From positions 1-64,000 of the forward strand of contig JBGAJY010000003.1 of assembly GCA_044224705.1 (NCBI GenBank): a stretch of DNA of 64,000 bases, given 5' to 3'. The notes below the pieces were generated by a model. It searched no databases and had not been told where the DNA came from. It saw only the letters and a list, made by a program, of their open reading frames with translations. The stretch comes from M3007 sp044224705. GTDB taxonomy: Bacteria; Bacteroidota; Bacteroidia; Chitinophagales; Saprospiraceae. Positions 46,844-56,503 of the stretch are shown here, piece by piece. Each line of letters starts with the position of its first letter. The stretch's first letter is position 1. The position numbers and the translations under genes were made by a program.

Positions 46844-49800
46844 TCAGCGTTGAAGGACGAACCGGACCACCTGGGGCACGCCGTCGTCGGCGATCATGTG
46901 CAGGTAATACAAGCCGTTGGGCAATTCGGGGCGGAGCAGCAATTGCACCGCTTCATCCATCGGCGCCTGCACGGGTTGCTCCTGAACGCGCTCGCCCTGG
47001 GCATTGAAAATCTGTAGCAGGATGGGCTGTTGCGGAATTTCGGACAAACTCACCCACAACGTTCCGTCAGTCGGGTTGGGAAACACCCGGAGCCAGCCGG
47101 AAGCCGGTTCGCGTTCCTGTTCCATGCCCGGATCGGGCTTGGAGCCTGTCTCCGGTATAACCGGGCAATAGAACGTGTTCAGGTGCACTTCGTAGTAAAT
47201 CTGCGGTTCGAGCCGCACCATCGCATGGATGAACAGCGGATCGGCAGCCTGAGCGGGCAAGCGATACTGGAACACGTCGTACTCTCCGTTGGCAATGCTG
47301 TCCGACACCGATTTGAAGCGCACCGAGTAGAACGGCGAGTAGTTCGGATTGCGCACCAGGTACGTGCGGCCGCTGGGCGCCACGAAGGTGGAATTCTCCA
47401 CCGGGTACAGCGCATTGTACCCGTCGGGGACCTGTATAGCCGTGTAAATCAGTCGGTTGCTGCAATTGTTGGTCAACCGGATGGTGTAGCGGCGATTGAG
47501 CTCCGCATCCGTGCTGATTTCCAGCAATTCAAATTTGACGCAACCGATCGTTTTGACGTCGCAAGGCTCGGCTGCCGCCTGCACGGCCACGTTGAAGCAG
47601 CAGGACGCAGTATTGCCGCAGGAATCGGCAGCGGAAAAACACACCTGCGTATTACCAACGGGGAAAGCGCTGTTGCTGGGAAGCCCCGAGGTCTGGTGCA
47701 AAAAAATGCCCGGGCAGGGACAATCGCTTGTTGCCGTGGCGGGGTCGAAGTGGATGACTACCGCAGTCTGGCCGGGAGCAGCTTCCACAGAAATGTCGGA
47801 CGGACAATGGATCGATACAGCCGTGGGCACGGTCGGGGTGAGGTATTGGAGCACGTAAGTTGCAAGCGTATCGCAGCCTCCGGTCGTGGAGGGAAGGGTG
47901 TCGAGTATGGTGCCCGGTTCGGTGTAAGTTTGTCCGTCGATGATCACTTCATCGCCTTTGCAGAATTGGATCGTTTGAGTAAAAGACGGTTGCGGCAACC
48001 AGCTGAGCGTATAGGTTGCGATCGTATCGCAACCTTCGTCCATTCCTGCCGGCAGGGTGTCCACTACGATACCAGGCTGCGTATAGGATTGGCCGTTGAT
48101 GATCACTGCATCGCCCGGGCAGAATTCGATTGTCTGACTAATGGTCGGGTTCGGCAACATGATGAGCGTATAGGTCAGTATCTTATCGCAGCTGCCGTCC
48201 GTCGAGGCTACGGTATCGATCACGGTGCCGGATTGTGTATAGAATTGTCCGTTGATGATCACGCCGTCGCCGGGGCAGAAGCCAACCGTAAGTGCCTGGG
48301 TAGGTAATGGCAGCACAGTTACCGTGAACGTATCGGAAAAGGTGCAGCCACCGGCAGTTTCAGCAAAAATGGTATATGTGGTCGTTTCAGTGGGTTGAAT
48401 AGTCACGGTGCCGCAATCCGCGCAGCTCAGTCCGGCGGCTGGCGACCATGCGTAGGTGTCGTAGCCGTCGACGTTGGCCGAGCCCGACTGGCCCAGGCAA
48501 AGCGTCAAATCAGCCAGCTGGCCCTGGAAAACGGTGTCCATGCTGAATTGCACCGTGTCGCGCTGAACGCGACCGCAGGCATCTTTCACTTCCACGTGGT
48601 AGCTGCCGGGGCTGCCCGCGGAGAAGGTCTGGCCGGTGCTGCCGTCCTGCCACAGGTAAGCAATAAAGTCGTTGCCCACGTCAAAAACCACGGTGCCGGA
48701 CGCGCACAGGTGTACATCGGGACCCAGGTCGAGCGGTGTTTGGGCAGGTGGTGTGAAGTTGGTTATGCTGAGGTTGTTGGCGTAGTTGCACTCCACAACA
48801 TTTGTAATCGGGAAATCGTCGGCCGACAGCGGGTAGCTGCCCGAGCCGTCGTCGCTGACCATCGAATAAACCACGCCATTTTCCACCACATCCAGATCAA
48901 TACCATCCAACAAAAGGTTGAGGCAACTGTCCGCATTGGCGGCACCTACCAGGAATGACATCGATGCGGAAGGTGTCCCGTTAAAAGGATTGGCATTATA
49001 GATTCGAATCCAGACTTCGTCGGGCAATGGCGCAGCACCGAGGTTGCACAGGACGCCGGAAAGCCGGATTGTCCCCCCATCACATTCGACCTCCTCAATT
49101 TGAAATTCCAGGTCCATCGGCGCCGGAACAAGAGTCGTGTAAGCCAGGGTATCACAGGCATCGGGCGAAGTGGAGTACAAGGTGTCGAGGTAAGTGCCGG
49201 GAACTGAATATACATTGCCATGTACGTTCAGACTTTCCCCCGGACAAAGCGAGAGGGTATCATAAGTGACGGGTTGGTCGGCGCGCAGCAGCACATAGGT
49301 CGCCAGGGTGTCGCAGCCGCCGCTGAGCGACGGGATGGTGTCGATGACGACGCCGGGTTGGTCGTAGGAAATCCCGCCGATGGTGATGGATTGGCCGGGG
49401 CAGAGGGAGATGGTAGAGAGAGTGGCGGGGAATGGAAGCAGGGTGGAAGTCAACTCAAAAACAGTGTCGCAACATTGAGAAGAGCTCACCGTGGTGGTGA
49501 AAAAACCACTCGAGTCGATGGTCATCCCATGCCAAACGAAACTTTCTCCCGAACAAAATTCAACGTTTTCCTGGACCACCGTCTGGTTGCCGAAATCCGA
49601 AAAAAAAGCAAAACGGCAACCTGTGCCGGAAGGAGTGCCGTTGAGAAAACCCATCTGGAACACCCCAGCCGAGTTCGACACAATCGAGGAAGCGCCTGGA
49701 ACCACCTGAGAACTTGTGAAAGGCAATGCTGCTGCGACAAATGCCCCGTTGGAGCCGGGAACCACTTGAAAAGCAGAGGCAGGAATCAAGGCGCCGTTTC

Positions 49801-50932
49801 CATTGAGCGTAAATCCACCCTGGTTCCCTGCCTTGGTCACTAAATAAAGAACAAAATCTTCCGCATTGGTCCGCACAAAACGGACCTCGGAAGAGCCGCT
49901 GCAATCGAGGGTGGGCAGAATTTCACCCGCCACTTCGCATCCGTTTCCAGTGAGCTGCCAGACATAGGCCGGGGCGCTTGTCTCCAGAAAATGGCTGCCG
50001 GAGGTGATGTCGACAGCCAGTGTTTGCCCTGCATTGATGGTGCCCTGGGTTATGCCGTCCAGCTTGACGAGGGTGCTGTTAGCGGTTGCTACGACAAATG
50101 CGAACTCCGTTCCGGTCAGAAGTCCTTTCTGTACCACATATTTTGTCCCTGTTTTTTCAATTGGAACGATCTGGTCGCCCATCAAATCACGGCAAAATCC
50201 GCCAAAGAAGGTTCCGCCTTCCAGCAAATCGTCCTTGATGGTGATGGCAATGGGCTTATTGGATGATACGGTGGACCCCGTCGGATGTTGAACCGCTCCC
50301 TGGCTGGCGGCCCTTGCAGAATAAGTTTGGCCACGATTCAGGTTAATATTAAAAGTCAGGTTGGCGCTATGGCCAACGATATTTTGCTTTGGCGTTACAG
50401 ACACCGTGGTATTATCCTCTGTTGCCACGATGTCGAAAGATGAATAGGGTAGCGGTGAATAGGCCGAGGAGTTTTCAATTTTGTTCTGAAAAGGCACGAA
50501 AAACGAGGTTCCCAGCGCATTTTTACCTTTCAGGGAGAATATTTCAGGGTTGGATTGGAATTCACCAATCACCTCGTAATAAGCTGTGATAGGAGAAGTT
50601 GACTTGATCAAAAAACCTTTGTTCAGGATGGTGTTTGCCGGGGTGTTTTCCACCACGTCGAAATAAGGCGGAAATTCAAAAATCCCGCTGGTATTGGCGG
50701 CAATATTCAATGTTTGGACAGGGAAAGCCGGATTGGCGGGCTGGGAAATTGTAATGTTTGCCGGAAGATCATAAGTGGAAAACCTGAAAGCGACCGGGCG
50801 GTCGTAGTTGTTGGCGCCTTGCGAAATTTCCGGTGCGACGAACCAAAATTCAGTGTCTTTTTGTGCAATCAGGAAGTCGGGAATACCAATCAGGACAAGA
50901 AAAAACAGATAGGTTGGGTAGAATCGAAGCAT
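46844..50932 (-). CDS. Giant T9SS protein, paralogue of the downstream gene, with six repeats
   Basis: 1362 residues from the ATG at 50932 (MLRFYPTYLFFLVLIGIPDF signal, cleaved near LIAQ). Same architecture as 43191-46739: an IgGFc-binding-like region opening QKDTEFWFVAPEIS, the Cys-pattern repeats, a CARDB-like section, a HYR-like section (CFSAADSCGNTASCCF) and a T9SS type A domain. The second repeat block is expanded here to three adjacent units (each with CPGD or CKGD, then INGQ/IDGQ, then CDTI or CDTL) against one in the paralogue, explaining much of the extra 180 residues. A PKD-like unit with YAWSPAAGLSCADCG precedes it. Probably a surface adhesin or matrix protein. Confidence 0.85.
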   Translation of the reverse strand: MLRFYPTYLFFLVLIGIPDFLIAQKDTEFWFVAPEISQGANNYDRPVAFRFSTYDLPANITISQPANPAFPVQTLNIAANTSGIFEFPPYFDVVENTPANTILNKGFLIKSTSPITAYYEVIGEFQSNPEIFSLKGKNALGTSFFVPFQNKIENSSAYSPLPYSSFDIVATEDNTTVSVTPKQNIVGHSANLTFNINLNRGQTYSARAASQGAVQHPTGSTVSSNKPIAITIKDDLLEGGTFFGGFCRDLMGDQIVPIEKTGTKYVVQKGLLTGTEFAFVVATANSTLVKLDGITQGTINAGQTLAVDITSGSHFLETSAPAYVWQLTGNGCEVAGEILPTLDCSGSSEVRFVRTNAEDFVLYLVTKAGNQGGFTLNGNGALIPASAFQVVPGSNGAFVAAALPFTSSQVVPGASSIVSNSAGVFQMGFLNGTPSGTGCRFAFFSDFGNQTVVQENVEFCSGESFVWHGMTIDSSGFFTTTVSSSQCCDTVFELTSTLLPFPATLSTISLCPGQSITIGGISYDQPGVVIDTIPSLSGGCDTLATYVLLRADQPVTYDTLSLCPGESLNVHGNVYSVPGTYLDTLYSTSPDACDTLAYTTLVPAPMDLEFQIEEVECDGGTIRLSGVLCNLGAAPLPDEVWIRIYNANPFNGTPSASMSFLVGAANADSCLNLLLDGIDLDVVENGVVYSMVSDDGSGSYPLSADDFPITNVVECNYANNLSITNFTPPAQTPLDLGPDVHLCASGTVVFDVGNDFIAYLWQDGSTGQTFSAGSPGSYHVEVKDACGRVQRDTVQFSMDTVFQGQLADLTLCLGQSGSANVDGYDTYAWSPAAGLSCADCGTVTIQPTETTTYTIFAETAGGCTFSDTFTVTVLPLPTQALTVGFCPGDGVIINGQFYTQSGTVIDTVASTDGSCDKILTYTLIMLPNPTISQTIEFCPGDAVIINGQSYTQPGIVVDTLPAGMDEGCDTIATYTLSWLPQPSFTQTIQFCKGDEVIIDGQTYTEPGTILDTLPSTTGGCDTLATYVLQYLTPTVPTAVSIHCPSDISVEAAPGQTAVVIHFDPATATSDCPCPGIFLHQTSGLPSNSAFPVGNTQVCFSAADSCGNTASCCFNVAVQAAAEPCDVKTIGCVKFELLEISTDAELNRRYTIRLTNNCSNRLIYTAIQVPDGYNALYPVENSTFVAPSGRTYLVRNPNYSPFYSVRFKSVSDSIANGEYDVFQYRLPAQAADPLFIHAMVRLEPQIYYEVHLNTFYCPVIPETGSKPDPGMEQEREPASGWLRVFPNPTDGTLWVSLSEIPQQPILLQIFNAQGERVQEQPVQAPMDEAVQLLLRPELPNGLYYLHMIADDGVPQVVRFVLQR

Positions 50933-51058
50933 AACATGTCGAATTGAAAAGGTATTTACAATTAGGTTGGTCTGTCTGTTAGCAGATTCAAAGAACGTAC
51001 CGCATTTTTCAGGATGCAAGCGTAATCCCGTCAAGTGTCACACTTCTGCAAAAGGCAT

Positions 51059-51745
51059 TCAAAAAACACTCTTTTGGTACATAACCGTACGTTTTAAGGT
51101 GGCCACTACCCGGTAGCCCTGGCTTTTCAAATACCTGTAGATGTTGGAGCCCTCCGGGGCATCCGGCCGAAAATTCGGGTCTTCCACAAGTACGAATTCG
51201 GCGGGGTATTTTGTCCAATCATTGGATTGCAATACTTCGAAATCCAGCCCTTCTACATCTATCGTCAAAAAGTCGATTTTTTGCCCTTGGGGCAGCGTCT
51301 CATCCAGGATTTGGGCGAGGGGCTTTATCGGAACGCTTACTTCCTTTGTGATTCGGTAGGGATGACCCGTGTTTCTGCTTTTGGCCAAATCGGGATCGAA
51401 AGTATTCAGGGCAGGTTCGTTGAAACAAAAAAATGTCAGGCTGGAGGCTTTACTGCCCACGCCGATTTCCAAATTGATGTCGCGACCCCGCAATAAACGG
51501 AAGCGCCGCATGCTGCCGGGGGTGGGGTCGATATTGATACCCCGCCAGCCACGGCGATAAAAAATCCAGGTGTTCGAAAACCGTACCGGATGATGCGCCC
51601 CGACATCCACAAAAAAACCGCGGTAGCGTTTTTTGTTTTCAAAAAAGGCAAGGAGCACGACGTCCTCGCCATCCTGTGAGAAGGATTTTTTATGCCTGAA
51701 GTAGTCCAGAATGCCGATGATTTGTCTTTTCAGGTATGCAATCAT
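51059..51745 (-). CDS. FkbM-family methyltransferase
   Basis: 228 residues from the ATG at 51745 (MIAYLKRQIIGILDYF); the longer reading from 51850 is not supported. The opening SQDGEDVVLLAFF, then GFFVDVGAHHPVRFSNTW (SAM-binding Gly-rich strand), INIDPTPG, and later KIDFLTIDVEGLDFEVLQS are the hallmarks of FkbM-type methyltransferases, which methylate hydroxyls of sugars or natural products. The target is unknown. A near-consensus -7 box on the minus strand (TACCTTCG, 51781-51774) lies 28 bases upstream. Confidence 0.9.
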   Translation of the reverse strand: MIAYLKRQIIGILDYFRHKKSFSQDGEDVVLLAFFENKKRYRGFFVDVGAHHPVRFSNTWIFYRRGWRGINIDPTPGSMRRFRLLRGRDINLEIGVGSKASSLTFFCFNEPALNTFDPDLAKSRNTGHPYRITKEVSVPIKPLAQILDETLPQGQKIDFLTIDVEGLDFEVLQSNDWTKYPAEFVLVEDPNFRPDAPEGSNIYRYLKSQGYRVVATLKRTVMYQKSVF

Positions 51746-52052
51746 AAATATGCAGGTGCTGTTTTTGAATGTGCGAAGGTAGGGGTACGAAAAGGTAACA
51801 CGCGTTTCCAAGTGCTTTTTACCGCCATTTTGCGGCATTTTCCCTAACAAGCCCCAAACACCTCCAAATTTTTCCCTAACACCCTCTTCCTGTATGTGAC
51901 TTTTTCAAACCCCTGCGTTTTAAGTGTACAAATCGCGACAAGCGAGCCTGACAGCCGGCGGAAAAGTCATCCGGCAAAAATTGAAAAAAGCGGACGCCTC
52001 CACGGCCCGTTCAAGATAGAAGGAAGAAGGATTCGACTAATGTTTCCCAACA

Positions 52053-52226
52053 CTGGTTGGAGCAGGCGCGGCAAAGGAGCCGTGCCTGCTCGCCCCAACC
52101 AGCCGGCTTCCAAAAAAATTATTTTAATCCTGTTCTGCCCGTCAGAAATATTGCCCACCATCATCCAAAAACCGGTATGACCCTGACGATTAGCCGTTCC
52201 GCAGTCCCCTGAGGAGCGGTTTTTTT
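52053..52226 (+). promoter_or_regulatory. Structured leader or small RNA candidate before the DUF5916 gene
   Basis: A large hairpin (CTGGTTGG at 52053-52060 with 52095-52102, plus inner GCAGGC/GCCTGC and GGC/GCC pairs) is followed about 90 bases later by an intrinsic terminator. No gene on this strand lies upstream within the 596-base gap (51746-52341), so the terminator must end a noncoding transcript or act as an attenuator. No known riboswitch core was recognised. The rest of the gap holds the FkbM promoter and shows no convincing reading frame. Confidence 0.4.
52194..52226 (+). terminator. Intrinsic terminator in the leader of the DUF5916 gene
   Basis: CCGTTCC (52194-52200) pairs with GGAGCGG (52213-52219) including one G-T pair and is followed directly by seven T residues. 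Confidence 0.65.
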
Positions 52227-52341
52227 ATTGGCCTAAACCGGTTTTTCAGGGCTGTTTTTCCCACGTTCGCCGACCTGCATGCAACGTTTTGTTCGCTCCG
52301 CCGTCTTTTGCAGCGAAAACAAAAACAAGCGCTTAGGTCGT

Positions 52342-54801
52342 ATGAAATCCTGCCTCCCTCTCGTGTTGGCGCTGTGCTCCGCAACTGCCGCCATCGCCCA
52401 GGCGCCTCAATTGGCCAACAAAAAAACGCTCGAAGCCGTCCGTATCCAGGAGAACATTACCCTCGACGGCGCCCTCGACGAGCCTGCCTGGCAAAGCGCT
52501 TCCGAAGCCACCGGCTTCCTTTTTTCCTGGCCCAACCCCGGCCGTACGGCCTCCGAACGCACCGTCGTGAAAGTGATTTACGACGACCATGCCCTCTACG
52601 TGGGCGCTTATTGTTACGACGCCCATCCCGACTCCATTTTTCACCGCATTACCAAACGCGACGAACTCGAAAATTCGGACCACTTCGCGATCATCATCGA
52701 TACTTACCGCGACGGCCAAAACGCTGTCCTGTTCGGCGTTTCCCCCGATAACGTCCAGTTCGATTCCAAATTCAGCATCGCCAATGCCAACCCCGACAAC
52801 GGCAACCACGATGGCGAAGACCCGGCCTGGGACGCCGTTTGGGAATCCTCGGCACGTATCACGGCCGACGGCTGGGTGGCCGAATTGGCTATTCCGTACA
52901 GCGCATTGCGCTTTCCTAAAAAAGACGCGCAGGAATGGGGCGTCAATTTTTACCGCAGCATCAAACGCCACGGCGAAAGCGATTCCTGGAACGAAATCAA
53001 AGCCGAAATAAATGGTTCGCTCTGTCAAACCGGCGTCCTGACCGGCGTTCAAAACATCAAATCGCCCCTGCGCCTTAGTGCCACACCCTTTATCGCCGGC
53101 TACGCCGACAACCTGTACAACCAGCCCGGGAGCAGCTGGGACTATCCCTGGTCGGTCGGCCTCGATTTGAAATACGGGATCAATGAAGCCTTTACGCTCG
53201 ACGCGACCATCATTCCCGATTTCGGGCAGGTGCGCTCCGACCAGCAGGTGCTCAACCTCTCGCCTTACGAGGTGCGCTTCCAGGAAAACCGGCCGTTTTT
53301 TACCGAAGGAACCGAATTATTCAACAAAGGCGGACTGTTTTACTCGCGCCGCGTCGGCGCCAACGCTCAACTCCTGAACGCCACTAAAATATCCGGACGC
53401 ACCAAAAAAGGCCTCGGCATCGGTATTTTCAACGCTATTGAAGACGCCAAATCGGTGCTCGAAACGGATGACGAAACGGGTGAACAACGCCGCGTACAGG
53501 TATCGCCCCTCACCAACAACAACATCCTGGTGCTCGATCAGAACCTGAAAAACAACTCCTCCATTACCCTGATCAATACCAACGTGCTGCGCTCGGGCGC
53601 CGGCCTCGACGCCAATGTGACCGGTTTTTTATTCAACCTGAAAAACAAAGCCCAACGCTACGCCCTGAACGGCAAGGCGGTCGTCAGCAATCGGATTGCT
53701 CCCGACGGACGGGAAAACGGCTACAACATCGCCCTCAGCGCTTCCAAAACCAGCGGGACTTTCCTCTGGGGCAGCGATTTCAACATGGAAAGCGACCGGT
53801 ACAACCCCAACGACCTGGGTATTCTGTTCAGCCCCAACGAAGTGAGCCACGTCGCCTGGGTCAACTACAACCGCTACAAACCCTGGTGGAAACTCAACAA
53901 TTACTGGTCGAGCCTCTGGGTGTACAACGGCGCCTTGTACCAGCCCTGGGGCAAGTGGACCGAGACCACTTTCGGCTTCAACTTCGGCGGAAATACCCGC
54001 ACGTTCCACAATTTCGGCTTCAACTCCCAGGTGGCTCCCTGGGGCGAACACGACTATTTCGAACCCCGGACTTTTGATTTTAAAACCTTTTACCACCTGC
54101 CCGCCCGCATCAATATGTACGCCTGGTACAACAGCGACCACCGCAAACGGCTCACATTCTATTGCGAAGGCGGCGCCCGCTTTTTTAATCAAAAAGGACG
54201 ACGGGGCACGAGTTTTTACACCGGACTGCGCTGGCGGGCTTCGGATAAATTCACCCTGGGCCTGAACCTGGGCAATGAAATGTCCTGGAACAACGTCGGC
54301 GGACTCTGGTCATGGGAAATCCACGAGGATGCCGTCGGTTTTGAAAACCTTCCCGAGAACCCCGTGGTAATGGGCCAGCGCCGCATTGTCGGACTGAACA
54401 ACAGCGCAAACGTTACCTACTCCTTCAACACCCGCATGAACCTGGCCTTTTATGCGCGCCACTATTGGCAAAAAGCCGAATACAATGGCTTTTTTAGCCT
54501 CGATCCGGATGGCGAACTGGCCTACTCTCCCTACACGGGCCGCTCGGCCACCGGCGAACCGCTCAACGACATCGCCGTCAATTATTTCAATATCGACCTG
54601 GTATATACCTGGCGCTTTGCCCCGGGCAGCGACGTGCTGCTCGTGTACAAAAACGGCATCGGGCATGCTGATTATGGCACCATCGTGCAGCGCGGTTACT
54701 GGCACAACGTCGGCCATTTGCCCGATTACGAAGGCTCCAACAGCTTTTCCGTCAAAATCCTGTATTACCTCGATTTTGAAAAAGTAAAAAACTGGCTCTG
54801 A
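52342..54801 (+). CDS. DUF5916-family outer-membrane protein with CBM9-like N-terminal domain
   Basis: 819 residues from the ATG at 52342 (MKSCLPLVLALCSATAAIAQ signal). Residues about 25-215 form a CBM9-like beta-sandwich (IQENITLDGALDEPAW, VKVIYDDHALYVGAYCYD, DHFAIIIDTYRDGQNA, WVAELAIPYSALRFP). Residues about 240-819 match the DUF5916 (PF19313) region, with DFGQVRSDQQVLNLSPYEV and ENRPFFTEG, and look like an outer-membrane beta-barrel with alternating aromatic strands to the end (YYLDFEKVKNWL). The family is common in Bacteroidota and its function is not established; carbohydrate binding at the surface is an inference from the CBM9-like fold. Confidence 0.9.
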   Translation: MKSCLPLVLALCSATAAIAQAPQLANKKTLEAVRIQENITLDGALDEPAWQSASEATGFLFSWPNPGRTASERTVVKVIYDDHALYVGAYCYDAHPDSIFHRITKRDELENSDHFAIIIDTYRDGQNAVLFGVSPDNVQFDSKFSIANANPDNGNHDGEDPAWDAVWESSARITADGWVAELAIPYSALRFPKKDAQEWGVNFYRSIKRHGESDSWNEIKAEINGSLCQTGVLTGVQNIKSPLRLSATPFIAGYADNLYNQPGSSWDYPWSVGLDLKYGINEAFTLDATIIPDFGQVRSDQQVLNLSPYEVRFQENRPFFTEGTELFNKGGLFYSRRVGANAQLLNATKISGRTKKGLGIGIFNAIEDAKSVLETDDETGEQRRVQVSPLTNNNILVLDQNLKNNSSITLINTNVLRSGAGLDANVTGFLFNLKNKAQRYALNGKAVVSNRIAPDGRENGYNIALSASKTSGTFLWGSDFNMESDRYNPNDLGILFSPNEVSHVAWVNYNRYKPWWKLNNYWSSLWVYNGALYQPWGKWTETTFGFNFGGNTRTFHNFGFNSQVAPWGEHDYFEPRTFDFKTFYHLPARINMYAWYNSDHRKRLTFYCEGGARFFNQKGRRGTSFYTGLRWRASDKFTLGLNLGNEMSWNNVGGLWSWEIHEDAVGFENLPENPVVMGQRRIVGLNNSANVTYSFNTRMNLAFYARHYWQKAEYNGFFSLDPDGELAYSPYTGRSATGEPLNDIAVNYFNIDLVYTWRFAPGSDVLLVYKNGIGHADYGTIVQRGYWHNVGHLPDYEGSNSFSVKILYYLDFEKVKNWL

Positions 54802-54869
54802 AAGACGCACAGGCTTCCTGCGTCCTTTCATCGAAGAAAAACTTTATTTGAAAGTTTGATTTGGTTCTC

Positions 54870-54902
54870 GCCCCGGCACACGAGCCGGGGCAATTTTTTT
54901 TT
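54870..54902 (+). terminator. Intrinsic terminator of the DUF5916 gene
   Basis: GCCCCGGC (54870-54877), six-base loop, GCCGGGGC (54884-54891), then AA and nine T residues. A weaker hairpin (54800-54829) overlaps the stop codon. Confidence 0.9.
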
Positions 54903-55032
54903 GTTCCAAACCGTTTTTTACGTCATAAATGCCGAATTTTCAAAATATAGGAAATAGTTGACCGGATTGTGCCGTTCTTTGTGGGCATAATCCATCGTCT
55001 GACACACTTTTTCACACCCTAATCGTCTTGCC

Positions 55033-55212
55033 ATGCATAATACGCTTCACACCAAGCCGGCGTTGTCGCCCGTGCCTCCGATGCTTCAATTTGAAGAACC
55101 CGCACCCAACCGTCTTCCTTTTCACTTCCTGCTTTTAGTGCTCAGTCTGCCCGTTGCCATTCTCAGCGGCATGCTTACGCTTTTGGCAAAAATGTTCAAT
55201 TCGGGCCGTTGA
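55033..55212 (+). CDS. Possible 59-residue single-pass membrane protein
   Basis: An ATG at 55033 opens a 59-codon frame: a soluble N-terminal half rich in Pro (ALSPVPPMLQFEEPAPN), then one membrane helix (FHFLLLVLSLPVAILSGMLT) and a short basic end. It starts 130 bases after a strong terminator, so it would need its own promoter, and none is obvious. Its last 91 bases are antisense to the 3' end of the homogentisate dioxygenase gene. Plausible but unproven. Confidence 0.4.
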   Translation: MHNTLHTKPALSPVPPMLQFEEPAPNRLPFHFLLLVLSLPVAILSGMLTLLAKMFNSGR

Positions 55213-56459
55213 GAGGCCTTCGCTTCGGACGCAATTTTTGTCTTATTCGAAGGGCGCAAAGGATCACTCCTTTGCGCCCTTCGCTTGCCATTCGCTGCAA
55301 ACGATTCGGGCAACCAGGAATGATAGTACTCCGGCTCCTCGATACCCACCGCAAATTCAGTCATCAACAGCGGCCTGAAGGTATCTACCATCACGGCCAG
55401 CTCGCGGGTTTCCCTGGCGCCGATGCTTTTTTCCACTGTTCCGGGGTGCGGCCCGTGCGGGATGCCGCCCGGGTGCAGGGTGATCATGCCGCGTTCCACG
55501 TGTTTGCGGCTCATGAAATCGCCGTCGACATAATACAGCACCTCGTCGGAGTCGATATTAGAGTGGTTGTACGGTGCAGGAATGGCCATGGGATGGTAAT
55601 CGTAGAGCCTCGGTACGAAGGAGCAGATCACAAAATTGTGTCCGTCAAAAGTCTGGTGGATCGGCGGCGGCATGTGCACGCGGCCGGTAATAGGCTCGAA
55701 ATTGTGAATGGAAAAGGCGTAAGGATAAACATAGCCGTCCCAGCCGATCACGTCGAAAGGGTGCGCCAGGTAGCGATACGGATAGATGTTGTCCTGTTTT
55801 TTGATGTAAAAAAGGAAATCGCCGCGTTCGTCGTGGGTTTCGAGGTTGGCGGGTTTGCGGATGTCGCGTTCGCAGTAGGGCGAATGTTCAAGCAGTTGTC
55901 CGAAAGCATTCCGGTAGCGTTTGGGCGGCGTGATGGGGCCGCTGCTCTCCACGATCAGCAGGCGGTTGTCCTGGCTGTCAAATTCGAGTTGATAGGTCGT
56001 TCCGCGGGGAATAACGAGATAATCACCGTAGCCGAATTCGATCAGGCCGTACATCGTGTGCAATTTGCCCGAACCGGCATGCACAAAGATGACCTCGTCG
56101 GCGTCGGCATTTTTGAAAAAATAGTCGGTCATGCTGCGACGCGGCGCGGCGAGGATGATCTTGCAATCATTGTTGACCAGCACCGGTTTGCGCGACTGCA
56201 GGTAGTCGTCCACAGGATGGATATTGAAGCCCTTTAAACAGCGGTGTTTCAACTGTTTGTCATGCACTGTTCGCGGCGCTACACTGAACGGCTCGCCTAC
56301 CTGCACGATCTGCGTAGGCGGATGGCAATGGTACACGAGGGAATATAAATCGCTGAATCCTTCGGTACTGAACAGTTCCTCGTGGTATAATTCGCCGTTG
56401 GGCTGTCGGAATTGGGTGTGGCGTTTGGCAGGAATCTTGCCCAAAGAATGGTAATGCAT
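55122..56459 (-). CDS. hmgA: Homogentisate 1,2-dioxygenase, with an extended C-terminal tail
   Basis: Opens the aromatic ring of homogentisate in tyrosine/phenylalanine breakdown; non-haem iron enzyme. The start at 56459 (MHYHSLGKIPAKRHTQFR) gives 445 residues. The cupin core contains DEVIFVHAGSGKLHT, YGDYLVIPRGTTYQ, RVHMPPPIHQTFDGHNFV and the metal-site block LHPGGIPHGPHPG, with EYYHSWLPESF at the normal end. About 60 further residues, basic and low in complexity, follow that point and run antisense to the small frame at 55033-55212, which suggests loss of the original stop. Confidence 0.92.
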   Translation of the reverse strand: MHYHSLGKIPAKRHTQFRQPNGELYHEELFSTEGFSDLYSLVYHCHPPTQIVQVGEPFSVAPRTVHDKQLKHRCLKGFNIHPVDDYLQSRKPVLVNNDCKIILAAPRRSMTDYFFKNADADEVIFVHAGSGKLHTMYGLIEFGYGDYLVIPRGTTYQLEFDSQDNRLLIVESSGPITPPKRYRNAFGQLLEHSPYCERDIRKPANLETHDERGDFLFYIKKQDNIYPYRYLAHPFDVIGWDGYVYPYAFSIHNFEPITGRVHMPPPIHQTFDGHNFVICSFVPRLYDYHPMAIPAPYNHSNIDSDEVLYYVDGDFMSRKHVERGMITLHPGGIPHGPHPGTVEKSIGARETRELAVMVDTFRPLLMTEFAVGIEEPEYYHSWLPESFAANGKRRAQRSDPLRPSNKTKIASEAKASQRPELNIFAKSVSMPLRMATGRLSTKSRK

Positions 56460-56503
56460 GGTGACGGTGGGTAGTTTAAAATGGCCTCCCAAAGGTAAGG
56501 CAT

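Noticed and set aside
47030..48307. 425-codon plus-strand frame across the second giant adhesin gene
   Set aside because: Arg/His/Val-rich antisense shadow of a repeat-containing gene.
51896..52180. 94-codon plus-strand frame before the DUF5916 gene
   Set aside because: It runs through a strong hairpin, has no domain or signal, and its composition is not protein-like; the region is better explained as noncoding.
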